Of a stretch of 64,000 nucleotides of DNA, positions 53,947 through 62,899 are shown piece after piece. The notes below the pieces were generated by a model. That model made no database searches. It had not been told where the DNA came from and saw only the letters and a program-made list of their open reading frames with translations. Source of the stretch: Anaerolineae bacterium (GTDB lineage: Bacteria; Chloroflexota; Anaerolineae; Aggregatilineales; Phototrophicaceae); the NCBI GenBank assembly GCA_017303635.1, contig JAFLCG010000003.1, positions 62,001 to 126,000 on the forward strand, written 5' to 3'. Position 1 is the stretch's first letter. Each line of letters begins with the position of its first letter. Position numbers and translations under genes: made by a program.

Positions 53947-55311
53947 CTACAGGCCCAGCACTTTGTCAATCAGGCGCACCAGCACAGCCCGATTAGGCAC
54001 ATCCTTAACCGGGATCAGCACCGGTTTGCTGGCTCCTTTGAGCATGAAGCTCATCTGGATCTCGCGGTTCAGGTTCCAGCTTTCGATGTCATCAAAGCGG
54101 ATCCGTTCCTTCCCGCGCTCCACCCCGGCAGCGCTGACGCTGACCGCGCCGAACTGAACCACCTTCCCGCGCTGGAAAGAGTCATAGGTTTCATCCAGCC
54201 ACATGGACGTGGTGAAGCGGTCAATGATGGCCGCCGCTTTCCGAAAGTCTTTGATTTCTTTATTGAACCGCAGGGCTTCTCGGCCATCCCGGTCGAACAA
54301 TTGCAGGTACCACATTTCCCAGCTTAATGGACTGCTGCCGTAGACCGCTTCATTGATCTTCAAACCGCCCAACGCTTCCCACTTCCACTCGGTACGCTGA
54401 CCTGCCCGCGTATAAGCCAGGCCGTTTTCGTACAGCTCCAACTGAATACCGAGCATCATGAACAGCTTGTACAAGAGGGTCAGTGCGGTTAAGCCGGTCA
54501 CAATCGCCACGACAAAAAGGATCGGCGTGGCCCAGGCGGGCAGACGCAGTTGAGGATTGATCTGCGGTAAGGCAATCACCGCGCCGACGGTCAGCGCGAC
54601 CATGACCAACAGGCCGAGCAAGACGCCGCCGAGTTCCCCACCTCGCAGCTTGAAGGTACCCTGGAGCTTGGTGAGCGGTTCGTTCAGGCGTCCGGCAGCT
54701 CCACTGCGTGTGAGCGGGCCGGTTTTGCCTGCGTTTAAGGGGCCGGTGGTCGCTTTGGCGTTGAGCGGACCGGTTTTGCCTGCGTTCAATGGCCCGGTAG
54801 CGGCTTTGGCATTGAGCGGCCCTGTTTTCCCTGCGTTTAAGGGGCCAGTGGTCGCTTTGGCGTTGAGCGGACCGGTTTTGCCTGCGTTCAATGGCCCGGT
54901 AGCGGCTTTGGCATTGAGCGGCCCTGTTTTCCCCGCGTTCAACGGGCCGGTGTTCCCTTTGGGGGCCAGTGGACCAGTGCCCAGGCGTGTGCCACCCAGC
55001 AATCCCGTGACACCGGTGCGCGGTGCATCAGCCGGAGTCGGTTCCGGCGGCGGCGCATTCAGCAGTTGGAATTCCACGCGGTCACGGAGCTTGGTGGCTT
55101 CCACATGATTAGGGTCAATCCGCAGCGCCTTATCGAGGCAATCCCGCTGTTTGGAGGGATCGGTGATGGTGCGCGCCAGCCAGTACCAGGCATCCGCCAT
55201 CGCGGAGTCTTCACGCAGGGCTTCAATGAGCAGCTGGCGGCCTCCGCCAAAGTCGCTGCGGTCACGGATGAGGTGGACGGCCTGTTCGTATTTTTCTTTT
55301 GCGGTTGCCAT
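53947..55311 (-). CDS. TPR - TGPL-repeat - membrane protein
   Basis: 454 residues from ATG 55311 (GGGAGA upstream). N-terminal TPR-like region (ALREDSAMADAWYWLARTI, LDKALRIDPNHVEATKLRD). Residues about 121-200 are ten TGPL(N) units alternating AGK and AKA, a 17-residue repeat coded by a 51-bp minisatellite. Two transmembrane helices follow (LLGLLVMVALTVGAVIALP and FVVAIVTGLTALTLLY), then a beta-rich C-terminal domain that may be PH-like. Likely a membrane scaffold with the repeat as a flexible, slippage-prone linker. Confidence 0.75.
   Translation of the reverse strand: MATAKEKYEQAVHLIRDRSDFGGGRQLLIEALREDSAMADAWYWLARTITDPSKQRDCLDKALRIDPNHVEATKLRDRVEFQLLNAPPPEPTPADAPRTGVTGLLGGTRLGTGPLAPKGNTGPLNAGKTGPLNAKAATGPLNAGKTGPLNAKATTGPLNAGKTGPLNAKAATGPLNAGKTGPLNAKATTGPLNAGKTGPLTRSGAAGRLNEPLTKLQGTFKLRGGELGGVLLGLLVMVALTVGAVIALPQINPQLRLPAWATPILFVVAIVTGLTALTLLYKLFMMLGIQLELYENGLAYTRAGQRTEWKWEALGGLKINEAVYGSSPLSWEMWYLQLFDRDGREALRFNKEIKDFRKAAAIIDRFTTSMWLDETYDSFQRGKVVQFGAVSVSAAGVERGKERIRFDDIESWNLNREIQMSFMLKGASKPVLIPVKDVPNRAVLVRLIDKVLGL
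54712..54951. repeat. 51-bp in-frame minisatellite (102-bp higher-order period)
   Basis: About four and a half 51-bp units, each giving TGPLNAGKTGPLNAKA plus Ala or Thr. Alternate units match best, so the true period is 102 bp. The length is a multiple of three, so copy-number changes keep the frame. Confidence 0.88.
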
Positions 55312-55493
55312 TCTAAAATCTCCCATCATCTCCTGCATCAGGATGAGGTGCAGTCCAGTATAGCGCGCTGCCTAACACTGGCCTATGACGCCGGACCTTT
55401 CAGACGATTCGGCGTGCGTGTGGATTAATCCCCGGTACAATGAATAGAGTAATCAGCATAGCTATCCCTACTCGAAATAAAGGATTTTGCATA

Positions 55494-56972
55494 ATGCGCT
55501 TGCGTTCTATTTTATGGGTTCTGTCGATACTCTTCATCGGTATGCCGGTGCTGGCACAGGAGGATTCACCTGCGATCGAATGGACGCCGTGCTGGATGGA
55601 GTTGCCGGATGGCTTCGTGGAAGGTGAGGACATTGAGTGTGGCTACCTACTGGTGCCGGAGAACCGCGCCAAACCGGGTAACACGCCGACTATCGAACTG
55701 GCTTTCGCCATCGTCTATGCTCCTACCGAAGACGTGCAGCCGGACCCAATCATTTATCTGGCGGGCGGCCCCGGCGGCAATGCAGTAGCCGATGTGGAAT
55801 CGTGGCTGGAGATCCCTTATCTGGGGGATCGGGATCTGATCCTGCTGGATCAGCGGGGGACGGGTTACTCGCTGCCCAGCCTGAATTGCCCGGAGGTCGA
55901 AGCCGGGGAAGACAATGGCACGGAAGCCTGCCGGGATCGTCTCATCGAGGAGGGGGTTGACCTGCAGGCGTACAACAGCGCGGAAAATGCCGCCGATGTC
56001 GCTGATCTGCGGGTGGCATTGGAATACGACGAATGGAACCTGTACGGGATTTCCTACGGCACGCGGTTGGCGCTGACCGTCATGCGGGACTACCCCGAAG
56101 GGGTTCGCAGCGTCATCATCGACTCGGTCTACCCGCCAGAAGTCAGTTCGTGGGAAGAATACGGGCGAAATACCCAAGATGTGTTCCATCGGCTGTTTGA
56201 AGCCTGTGCCGCCGATAACGCATGCAACGCCGCCTTCCCCAACCTGGAGCAGGTCTTTTATGAAACCGCTGCCCAACTGGATGCGGAGCCAGTGGTGTAT
56301 GATGGGGTGGATGCCGATACAGGCGAGACTGTTGACACCCCCCTGAGCGGCAGCGACCTGATTGACCGCCTGTTCGGGGTGATGTACAGCACAGAGAGTA
56401 TCCCTTACATCCCCTGGGCGATCAGCGAGATTGCCAACGGCAACTATGCCGCACTGGACGACCTGGAATACGGCGAAATGCCCGAAGGCGGCTATCGCCA
56501 GATCGATGGTGAGGACATTTCGGACAGCGAAGGCATGAATACCTCGGTCGAGTGCCAGGAAGAAATTGCCTTTTTGGACGAGACGGCGGCACTGGCGAAT
56601 GTGCCGGACGAACCGGAGGCCTTGCGGAACAACAGCCTGAATGCGATTCGGGCGACGTTTGCCGATTGCCAGGTTTGGGGTGTTCAAGCGGCTGACCCGA
56701 TTGAAGCCCAGCCCGTGGTCAGCAATATTCCGACGCTGGTGGCAGCAGGTGAATTTGATCCGATCACCCCGGCCAAATGGGCGGAGAGCGCGGCCAGCCA
56801 TCTGCCGAACAGCTTCTTCTTCGTCTTTCCGGGTGGGGGGCATGGCGTCATCGACATGAATGAATGCTCACAGGGCATCATGCAGGACTTCCTTGATAAC
56901 CCGACTGTAGAACCGGATGCAAGCTGCATCGCGCAGATAGGCGGGCCGGAATGGGTGCTGCCACCGGCGTAG
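55494..56972 (+). CDS. Exported TAP-like alpha/beta-hydrolase (tripeptidyl aminopeptidase)
   Basis: 492 residues from ATG 55494 (AAAGGA nine bases upstream). Signal peptide SILWVLSILFIGMPVLA. Nucleophile elbow LYGISYGTRLAL (Ser), AAGEFDPITPAKWAE (Asp) and FPGGGHGVIDM (His) form the triad. The TAP C-terminal domain matches peptidases that remove N-terminal tripeptides or related substrates. Secreted; probably scavenges peptides. Confidence 0.88.
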   Translation: MRLRSILWVLSILFIGMPVLAQEDSPAIEWTPCWMELPDGFVEGEDIECGYLLVPENRAKPGNTPTIELAFAIVYAPTEDVQPDPIIYLAGGPGGNAVADVESWLEIPYLGDRDLILLDQRGTGYSLPSLNCPEVEAGEDNGTEACRDRLIEEGVDLQAYNSAENAADVADLRVALEYDEWNLYGISYGTRLALTVMRDYPEGVRSVIIDSVYPPEVSSWEEYGRNTQDVFHRLFEACAADNACNAAFPNLEQVFYETAAQLDAEPVVYDGVDADTGETVDTPLSGSDLIDRLFGVMYSTESIPYIPWAISEIANGNYAALDDLEYGEMPEGGYRQIDGEDISDSEGMNTSVECQEEIAFLDETAALANVPDEPEALRNNSLNAIRATFADCQVWGVQAADPIEAQPVVSNIPTLVAAGEFDPITPAKWAESAASHLPNSFFFVFPGGGHGVIDMNECSQGIMQDFLDNPTVEPDASCIAQIGGPEWVLPPA

Positions 56973-56991
56973 CGATCCGAGACGAGTACTG

Positions 56992-57744
56992 ATGATTACC
57001 AGCGCGCAGAACGAGAAAGTCAAACTGGCTCATGCCCTCCAGGCACGGGCCAGAACCCGCCGCAAAGAAGGACGAATCGCGCTGGAAGGGGTGCGGCTGG
57101 TGCGGGATGCCCTCCAACAGGGGCTGCACCCGGATTTTGTGCTGGTCAGCCCTGGAGTGGAAACGGCCTTCCTGCAGGACTTCCAGGCAGAACCGACGCT
57201 CATTAGCGAGGCCCTGATGCGGGAGATCAGCGACACCGATCAACCACAGGGTGTGTTGGGGGTATTCCCCTTGCCCCGGCCCACCCTGCCCGCAGTGACG
57301 ACCCATCTGTTGATCCTCGACGCGATCCGCGACCCCGGTAATCTGGGGACGATCCTGCGAGCGGCTGGCGGCGCCGGGGTGGATGCGGTGCTGCTCGGGC
57401 CAACCTGCGTAGACCCGTACAATCCAAAGTCACTCCGCGCCGGGATGGGCGCCCACTTCCGCCTGCCGGTCATCGAAGCAGCCTGGAACGCGATCACCGC
57501 CGCCTGTAGGGGTAAAGGTGTCTATCTGGCGGACGGCGCAGGCGAGCGGGATTACGTCACGGTAGACTGGCGGGGACCGGCGGCGCTCATTATCGGTGGC
57601 GAGGCGGATGGTGCCGGGCCGGAGGCGCGGGCGCTGACAACCGAGCGCATCACCATTCCGATGAGCGCCGCGACCGAGTCGCTCAATGCGGCACTGGCGG
57701 CGGCGGTCATCCTGTTCGAGATGCAGCGGCAGCGGCGGTCCTGA
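56992..57744 (+). CDS. TrmH/SpoU-family RNA 2'-O-methyltransferase
   Basis: 250 residues. N-terminal SpoU substrate-binding domain (NEKVKLAHALQARARTRR), then motif 1 LDAIRDPGNLGTILRAAG, motif 2 LIIGGEADGAGPEA and motif 3 ITIPMSAATESLNAALAA of the knotted SPOUT fold. Methylates rRNA or tRNA ribose. Followed after 3 bp by three small exported paralogs, so it may head their operon. Confidence 0.92.
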   Translation: MITSAQNEKVKLAHALQARARTRRKEGRIALEGVRLVRDALQQGLHPDFVLVSPGVETAFLQDFQAEPTLISEALMREISDTDQPQGVLGVFPLPRPTLPAVTTHLLILDAIRDPGNLGTILRAAGGAGVDAVLLGPTCVDPYNPKSLRAGMGAHFRLPVIEAAWNAITAACRGKGVYLADGAGERDYVTVDWRGPAALIIGGEADGAGPEARALTTERITIPMSAATESLNAALAAAVILFEMQRQRRS

Positions 57745-57747
57745 GCC

Positions 57748-58329
57748 ATGATGCGGGCGGCCCTGCTGCTCTATGTATCCCTGGTTATGTTGGTGATGCT
57801 GGTGCCGCGCCTGCTGGCTGATGCAACCCTGCCACCTGCTTTGGATGGCTTCCTCCGCAACTGCGAAGCTGATGAGCAACCCTGTTGGTTTGGCCTGCGT
57901 CCGGGCGTCACCAGTTCAATCCAGGCGTTGGCGGTCACCGATATGGGTGAAGAAGCTGATGTGATCCAGGAGGCGGCTGCCCAGATTGTCGTGCTGCCAC
58001 CTCCCCACCCCGAACTGTGCCGGGTCCTGATCCGGCTGGAGGGCGATGTGGTGGCGAGCATCATCCTGCGTTTCTGCCCTGAGGTGAGTGTCCCGGTCGG
58101 GGCGGTACTGAAACTGCTGGGTTCACCGGCCCGTGGTTCGGTGGATGCGGCTGAAATTCAGTACGGGGGCTTCCCACTGGACACCCATTTATCGAGCTCT
58201 CCGTTTGCGTCGGTCAGTGTGATCCGGCTGGCTGCGCCAGTGGATTTAGCACCCGAATGGTACGGCTTCATCCCTCGTTGGCGCTTCTGCCAGCGTCTGA
58301 GTCCACCAGTTCCAGGATGCCCACGATGA
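57748..58329 (+). CDS. Cys-rich exported protein, paralog 1 of 3
   Basis: 193 residues, N-terminal hydrophobic segment MMRAALLLYVSLVMLVMLVP. Mature protein shows C-x5-PCWFGLRPGVT, a mid-protein IILRFC and C-terminal WYGFIPRWRFC with a last Cys near GCPR. Three bases from the methyltransferase stop and overlapped by the next gene by 4 bp. I know no family for this pattern. With the following two genes it shares the skeleton C-x-CW-x-G ... (L)xxFC ... WR(F/Y)C. Confidence 0.7.
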   Translation: MMRAALLLYVSLVMLVMLVPRLLADATLPPALDGFLRNCEADEQPCWFGLRPGVTSSIQALAVTDMGEEADVIQEAAAQIVVLPPPHPELCRVLIRLEGDVVASIILRFCPEVSVPVGAVLKLLGSPARGSVDAAEIQYGGFPLDTHLSSSPFASVSVIRLAAPVDLAPEWYGFIPRWRFCQRLSPPVPGCPR

Positions 58330-58937
58330 TGTTCATTCGGACGGCATTGACCCTGATCGCGGGCCTGCTCATGAGCACGATGGGGGCGATGGCCCTGGGC
58401 GGGCTGCAACCGCTGCATCCGGCCATTCAGGAGATGATGCAGGGCTGTGATGACCTGACGCGCTGCTGGCATGGCATCACCGCTGGCGAATCCACGCTGG
58501 AAGAGGCTGAAGGTATCTGGGGTAGATTGGGCTATGCCGTCCGCTATGAGACCGATGTCACCCTGCAGCGGCAGCTCCAGGCCAACACCGAGCAGTACAC
58601 GGCCTGCCGCCTGTACGCCAGTGCGCCGATCCAGGAGACACAGATCGTGCAGGATGTGCTGGCGTTCTACTGCCGGGAACAACCCCGGCTGGGCGACCTG
58701 ATCCTGGCGATGGGCGCGCCGGTCGTACAGGTACCCTGTTCACGGTTAAGAGCCGCTTTTTTGCGGCTGCCCGGCAATACCCAGTTGAACCTGTGGTGGG
58801 GAGTAGGCCATCAATGGACGGCCTTCATCCCGATTGACAGCCTGCTTTTTAACGTACAGCAGGAAGCGGGGACGGGCGGACGGCACACCTGGCGCGGGTT
58901 TGCCCCGGCCTGGCGTTACTGCGTGGGCCAAGGCTAG
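58326..58937 (+). CDS. Cys-rich exported protein, paralog 2 of 3
   Basis: 203 residues from ATG 58326 (ATGA overlap with paralog 1; AGGA eight bases upstream). Signal-type start MMFIRTALTLIAGLLMSTMG. Same skeleton: QGCDDLTRCWHGITAG, VLAFYCREQPRLGDLILAMG and RGFAPAWRYC. The mid segment RLGDLILAMGAP also appears in paralog 3 as RIGDLLQALGPP. Function unknown. Confidence 0.7.
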   Translation: MMFIRTALTLIAGLLMSTMGAMALGGLQPLHPAIQEMMQGCDDLTRCWHGITAGESTLEEAEGIWGRLGYAVRYETDVTLQRQLQANTEQYTACRLYASAPIQETQIVQDVLAFYCREQPRLGDLILAMGAPVVQVPCSRLRAAFLRLPGNTQLNLWWGVGHQWTAFIPIDSLLFNVQQEAGTGGRHTWRGFAPAWRYCVGQG

Positions 58938-59551
58938 TGGGGATATTGCGCTGGGCCGGTTGGCTGATGCTCCTGGCTGGAATAGGCGTGATGCTAAGCC
59001 TCGGCGCAGGGCACATGCTCGGCGCTTCGCCGGCCCTCGATCACCTGGCCTCGGTGTGTGAGGGTCAGTCTCAGCCCTGTTGGTTCGGGATGCTGCCCGG
59101 TGTGACCGATGTGCGGCTGGCCCGGGAGCGGCTGGAAGGCCTGGGTTACGCATCAGAGAGTAAGAACCTGGAATTGAGTGACCGGATGCTGGCCTTCCGG
59201 TCGGAGGCGATCAGCCCCGGCTGCGTGGATGTATACTTTGGGTATCAGATTATCGGGGTCAAAACGGTGCTGCTGTACTGTTTTGACCTGCGCATAGGGG
59301 ATCTGCTGCAGGCGCTTGGCCCGCCAACCCAGCGGGTCAGCTATGGCGCGGTCGGCGAGGACTGGGTCTACGGGGCGCTGCTGGTACGGGTGGGGCCCGC
59401 CTGGGCGACCAACCCGTTTGCGCGGGTAGATCATCTGCGGTTGGTGCTGGATGTCCCTGCTTACACCCGATTTGCCGCTCCCTGGCAGGGGGCGCTCCCG
59501 CGCTGGCGATACTGCCAGTTGCAGGCTCAGTACCGGGGGTGTGAAGCCTGA
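58937..59551 (+). CDS. Cys-rich exported protein, paralog 3 of 3
   Basis: 204 residues from GTG 58937, overlapping the paralog 2 stop by one base. Start MGILRWAGWLMLLAGIGVML is hydrophobic. SVCEGQSQPCWFGMLPGVTD, LLYCFDLRIGDLLQALGPP and ALPRWRYCQLQ repeat the family pattern, with a final Cys in RGCEA. Closest to paralog 1 at the CWFG site and to paralog 2 at the GDLL segment. Confidence 0.7.
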   Translation: MGILRWAGWLMLLAGIGVMLSLGAGHMLGASPALDHLASVCEGQSQPCWFGMLPGVTDVRLARERLEGLGYASESKNLELSDRMLAFRSEAISPGCVDVYFGYQIIGVKTVLLYCFDLRIGDLLQALGPPTQRVSYGAVGEDWVYGALLVRVGPAWATNPFARVDHLRLVLDVPAYTRFAAPWQGALPRWRYCQLQAQYRGCEA

Positions 59552-59588
59552 AAACAGGATCGATCCACTCACATCATAGGAGGTGGTT

Positions 59589-60902
59589 ATGCGGATCAAA
59601 GCAATTGCTGGAGTGGTGCTTCTCGTGTGGGTACTGGTGAACAGCGCGGCGGCCCAATCCACCATGTTGGATGACCAGCCGATCATGCAGATGCTGGCGC
59701 AGGTGCCGCAGGGTGCCCCTACCAGCTACCTGACGTTCAGCGACCGGGCGGCGATCACACAGGCGTACCCGGAAGCGCAGATGCCCACCGCATTGGAAGC
59801 CTTCTTCGCGCTCGATAACGACGATCAGACCCCTGAGGCTCGGGCGCAGGAGATCTGGTGGCGGATCTTCATCCGGTATACCAGTTCGATGATGGCGCAA
59901 AGCATGACGCAGGCGGATACCCTGCCCACGTCGCTCGGGCTTGATTTTTTCCAGGTGCAGCAAGAGCTGAGCTTTGGTCAACCGCCGGAGAACACGCTTT
60001 ATCTGGCGGGAAACTGGGATGCGGAGTCCGTCCGGGGGGCGCTGGCGAACCGGAACTACAGCCTGATCGATGAAAATGCAGTTGCTCAATTGTGGTGTGA
60101 AGAAGACTGTTTGACAGGTTCACAGGTTCAAATGGCGGCGCGTGATCCGGCTAATCCGTTCGGCGGAACTCTAGGGCAGAACTGGCCAATGCTGGTGGCT
60201 GACGGTCAATTGATCGGGAGCCGTTCCGAACCGCTGATGCGGGATTACCTGAGCGCCGCCAACAGGGACTTGCCCACGCTGGCGCAAGATCCTCTCTGGC
60301 GGGCATCGCTGACGGCAGCCACGCAGGACGGCATCCTCTTGCAGGCGATGGCGCTCGGTGGTGAGGATCTGCTTCTCTTGAGTGAGCCGCTGGCCGGGAT
60401 TAACCTGCAGACCCTGTCACCAGAGCAAATTCAGCGGCTGGCAGCGGATTTGCTGGAAGATTATGTGAGCCTGCCGCCGTTCCAACTTCTGATGGTGGCG
60501 GATACCGTCAGCGAGGGTCAGCAGGTGGGCAAAGTGATCCTGACCTATCCGGTGGAGGCCGATGCGCAGGCTACGGCGGAGATCCTGCCGGGGCGGATCG
60601 CGGCTTATGTCAGCCTGGTTACACAGAGCGCCTTTACCGAGATGCTCGCTGACCGCAACCTGATGCTACCCACTGTCACTGTGCAGTCCGCGGAAGGCGT
60701 ATTCATGGTAGTGATCGACTTTAGTTCGCCGCAGCTTGATGCGGAAAGCGTGTTCGCTCTCCGGTTTGAAGACCCGCTGCCAGAAGGGTACGCGGCACCG
60801 GGCAGCGCCTTCGCATTGCTGGCCCAGAGTATCTTCCAGCAGGACATGCACTGGTTGAGCAGCGCGCCGCGTGAAGCGCTGGAGGCCCTGGCAGGCGGTT
60901 AG
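59589..60902 (+). CDS. Secreted hypothetical protein
   Basis: 437 residues from ATG 59589 (AGGAGG five bases upstream). Signal AIAGVVLLVWVLVNSAAA. No known domain; long soluble body with GDRAAITQAYP-like helices, one Cys pair (WCEEDC) and a beta-rich C-terminal half. 37 bp after the cysteine-rich cluster, so likely same operon. Function unknown. Confidence 0.68.
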   Translation: MRIKAIAGVVLLVWVLVNSAAAQSTMLDDQPIMQMLAQVPQGAPTSYLTFSDRAAITQAYPEAQMPTALEAFFALDNDDQTPEARAQEIWWRIFIRYTSSMMAQSMTQADTLPTSLGLDFFQVQQELSFGQPPENTLYLAGNWDAESVRGALANRNYSLIDENAVAQLWCEEDCLTGSQVQMAARDPANPFGGTLGQNWPMLVADGQLIGSRSEPLMRDYLSAANRDLPTLAQDPLWRASLTAATQDGILLQAMALGGEDLLLLSEPLAGINLQTLSPEQIQRLAADLLEDYVSLPPFQLLMVADTVSEGQQVGKVILTYPVEADAQATAEILPGRIAAYVSLVTQSAFTEMLADRNLMLPTVTVQSAEGVFMVVIDFSSPQLDAESVFALRFEDPLPEGYAAPGSAFALLAQSIFQQDMHWLSSAPREALEALAGG

Positions 60903-60989
60903 GTCCGTTTTTGAACGGGCTGTCCATTTTTATGCTGTACTCACCACAGTCTGGCATAATAGAGCCTCACCAATATGAAGGGGGAAGCG

Positions 60990-61469
60990 ATGAGGCTCTA
61001 TTTCATCCGGCATGGGCATGCCGAAGATCCGCAGGGGCCAGAGTTCGATGACTTCGCTCGCCGCCTGACTCCCAAGGGTATCGAAACCACGCGGGCGCTC
61101 GGTAAACTGCTGCAAAGCGTGGGGGTTACTCCTGCCATGCTCTACAGCAGTCCCCGTATCCGCGCGCGGCAAACGGCGGATCTGCTGGCGAAAGACCTGC
61201 GGGCCACGGTAGCGGTGCGGGATGAAGTCAACTTTGGCTTTAACAGCGCCGCCGTTAGTGGATTGATTGACGGTTTAGACGACAACACCGATGTGCTGTT
61301 CATCGGTCACGAGCCGGACTTGAGCCTGCTGGTGGCTGAATTGAGCGGCGGGGTGGATGTGGTCATGAAGAAAAGCGGGATGGCGCGCATCGACCTGATC
61401 TCCCGCGAGCCGATCAAAGGGGCGCTGCTCTGGTTGCTCGCCCCCCGCCTGCTCGAAGTTATGGGCTAA
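60990..61469 (+). CDS. sixA: Phosphohistidine phosphatase SixA
   Basis: 159 residues from ATG 60990; a GGGGG site lies upstream. The histidine-phosphatase motif LYFIRHGHAEDP is at residue 3, with SPRIRARQTADLL, VLFIGHEPDLSLLVAELSG as the second His block. SixA removes phosphate from phosphohistidine. Its 3' end overlaps the following gene on the other strand by 11 bp. Confidence 0.92.
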   Translation: MRLYFIRHGHAEDPQGPEFDDFARRLTPKGIETTRALGKLLQSVGVTPAMLYSSPRIRARQTADLLAKDLRATVAVRDEVNFGFNSAAVSGLIDGLDDNTDVLFIGHEPDLSLLVAELSGGVDVVMKKSGMARIDLISREPIKGALLWLLAPRLLEVMG

Positions 61470-61809
61470 GTGGCGATCCGTCGGGCTGCAACTCCACCAG
61501 CAGACCGTCACTCCACTGATACCTGGCCTCAAAGCGGTCGCTGACCGCCTGATGAGTCCCGGCAGCGTCCCCCGGGTGTACCGGGCGGGCGCTGCCTTGC
61601 CACCACTGCCCTTCCACATACCAGCGCACCATCGGCTGGACCAGCAGGTTCTGCACCCAGTTCGCCCGTTCCCGGCCCTCCGCACACAGGTAGTAACGGC
61701 CCTGGTAGGCTACATACCAGATTTCGATCTCGTGCGGTTGGCCGGACTTGCGCCCGGTGGTGGTCAGATACAGGAATTCATCCTTGTAGACCGGGAATTT
61801 GACGGACAC
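61459..61809 (-). CDS. Ddn-like deazaflavin-type protein, short form
   Basis: 116 residues. YLTTTGRKSGQPHEIEIWYV and YYLCAEGRERANWVQNLLVQP are the split-barrel core of the DUF385/Ddn family, shorter than the 13.1-kb copy and with no membrane helix. F420 use inferred. Six bp after the msrA stop, probably co-transcribed. Confidence 0.82.
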   Translation of the reverse strand: MSVKFPVYKDEFLYLTTTGRKSGQPHEIEIWYVAYQGRYYLCAEGRERANWVQNLLVQPMVRWYVEGQWWQGSARPVHPGDAAGTHQAVSDRFEARYQWSDGLLVELQPDGSPLSP

Positions 61810-61815
61810 TGTGGT

Positions 61816-62373
61816 TTAGCGGACCGGCTGTTTCTTCAGCATCTGGATGAACTTCTGGCGGGCTTTGGCGACCTTGGGCGCGACCACGAACTGGCAGTAG
61901 CCCTGGTTCGGGTTGTTGGCGAAGTATTCCTGATGATAGTCTTCCGCCGGATAGTAATTCTGGATGGGCAGAACTTCCGTGACAATGGGGCTGCGCCACA
62001 GCGGTTGATATTCTGCGACCTTGGCTTCTGCCACCGCCTTTTGCTCGGGAGTGTGATAGTAGATGCCGGAGCGGTACTGGGTGCCCACATCGTTTCCCTG
62101 CCGGTTGAGCGTGGTCGGGTCATGGATGGTGAAGAACACATCCAGCAGATCGCCCAGGCTGATGACGGCGGGATCGAACTTTACCTGAATGACTTCCGCG
62201 TGACCGGTATCGCCATCGCAGACCTGGCGGTAGGTGGGGTTTTTGACATGTCCGTTGGAGTAACCGGAGACGACATCTTCGACCCCCTTGAGTTCATCGT
62301 AGACGGCTTCCAGGCACCAGAAGCAGCCCCCGGCCAGCGTGATCGTTTCCAGCGTGGATTGACCGTTATGCAT
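61816..62373 (-). CDS. msrA: Peptide methionine sulfoxide reductase A
   Basis: 185 residues from ATG 62373 (GGGAGA seven bases upstream). Catalytic GCFWCLEAVYDELKGV, Cys in GGCFWC, GYSNGHVKNPTYRQVC, GHAEVIQVKFDP, YRSGIYYHTPEQ. Reduces S-methionine sulfoxide in oxidised proteins. Located near SixA and a MerR regulator. Confidence 0.95.
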   Translation of the reverse strand: MHNGQSTLETITLAGGCFWCLEAVYDELKGVEDVVSGYSNGHVKNPTYRQVCDGDTGHAEVIQVKFDPAVISLGDLLDVFFTIHDPTTLNRQGNDVGTQYRSGIYYHTPEQKAVAEAKVAEYQPLWRSPIVTEVLPIQNYYPAEDYHQEYFANNPNQGYCQFVVAPKVAKARQKFIQMLKKQPVR

Positions 62374-62696
62374 TGCGTTTTCTCCCATTGATGACAAACC
62401 ATCTGTGAGTCATGGGTGTACCACGAAGTGTTACGGGCGCGGGGGTTTTCTGGTGGAATTCTAATGTGTGGTCGGTGGCTGGCGGTCGGTAGTCCGTGAG
62501 CCGCAAGGGCAACGCGTTTTTTGAGCTGCGGTCAAAAATTTGTGTCGGTGGCTGTGGCGGCTATGGCGGCTTTGGCAGACCCTCTCCGCCGCCACAAGCT
62601 TGTTGTCGTTGATGTCGTTGTCGTCGATTGTTTTCAGAGCTAAGGTGACAAGCTTAAGCACTCTCACAGGATCAAGATACCAAAGATCGAGTGAGT

Positions 62697-62718
62697 AATT
62701 GGAACATTTGTTCCGATT
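62697..62718. repeat. Dispersed palindrome, copy 3
   Basis: AATTGGAAC-ATTT-GTTCCGATT; the one mismatch (T/C) still pairs as G-U. Similar to copies at 16596 and 36061. Followed after about 15 bp by a GGACTTACGCA remnant, the same order as at 36061-36098. Confidence 0.6.
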
Positions 62719-62732
62719 TTGAACTAATTTCT

Positions 62733-62868
62733 GGACTTACGCAGATGTACCAGTTTGCGGACAGGCGCTCCGCCGGATCGCCCCTACAAGAAGTCGTTCC
62801 ATGATTTAATGTTGTCCTAGCCCTTACGCAAATCAGGCGTGCGCACAACGGCGTGTCTGCATAAATCC
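62733..62868. repeat. Decayed MITE-like repeats
   Basis: GGACTTACGCA at 62733-62743, CCGGATCGCCCCTAC similar to the element interior, then AGCCCTTACGCAA (62819-62831) ending near GCATAAATCC. At least two degenerate copies in tandem; no open reading frame. Confidence 0.45.
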
Positions 62869-62899
62869 AATTCTTTTGAGGCGGTCTGGATGAGCGACG

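Larger units (their letters stand above)
62374..62899. other. Non-coding gap rich in repeat remnants
   Basis: 526 bases between msrA and merR. No convincing gene: possible frames are short or show biased composition (Gly/Val-rich GTCGTT runs). It contains palindrome copy 3 and decayed copies of the AGGACTTACGC element. A segment at 62401-62640 has low-complexity GGT/GTC repeats and may be decayed coding sequence. Confidence 0.5.

Noticed and set aside
54712..54951. Regular repeats as a CRISPR array
   Set aside because: Repeats lie in one frame of a good gene, have no unique spacers and no cas genes; they are a coding minisatellite.
55647..56843. Long minus-strand open frame across the TAP-like peptidase
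   Set aside because: Antisense to a gene with intact triad and signal peptide; no motifs of its own.
62461..62667. Minus-strand small protein in the repeat-rich gap
   Set aside because: Biased Asp/Asn/His composition from GTCGTT-type repeats, no ribosome site, overlaps decayed sequence.
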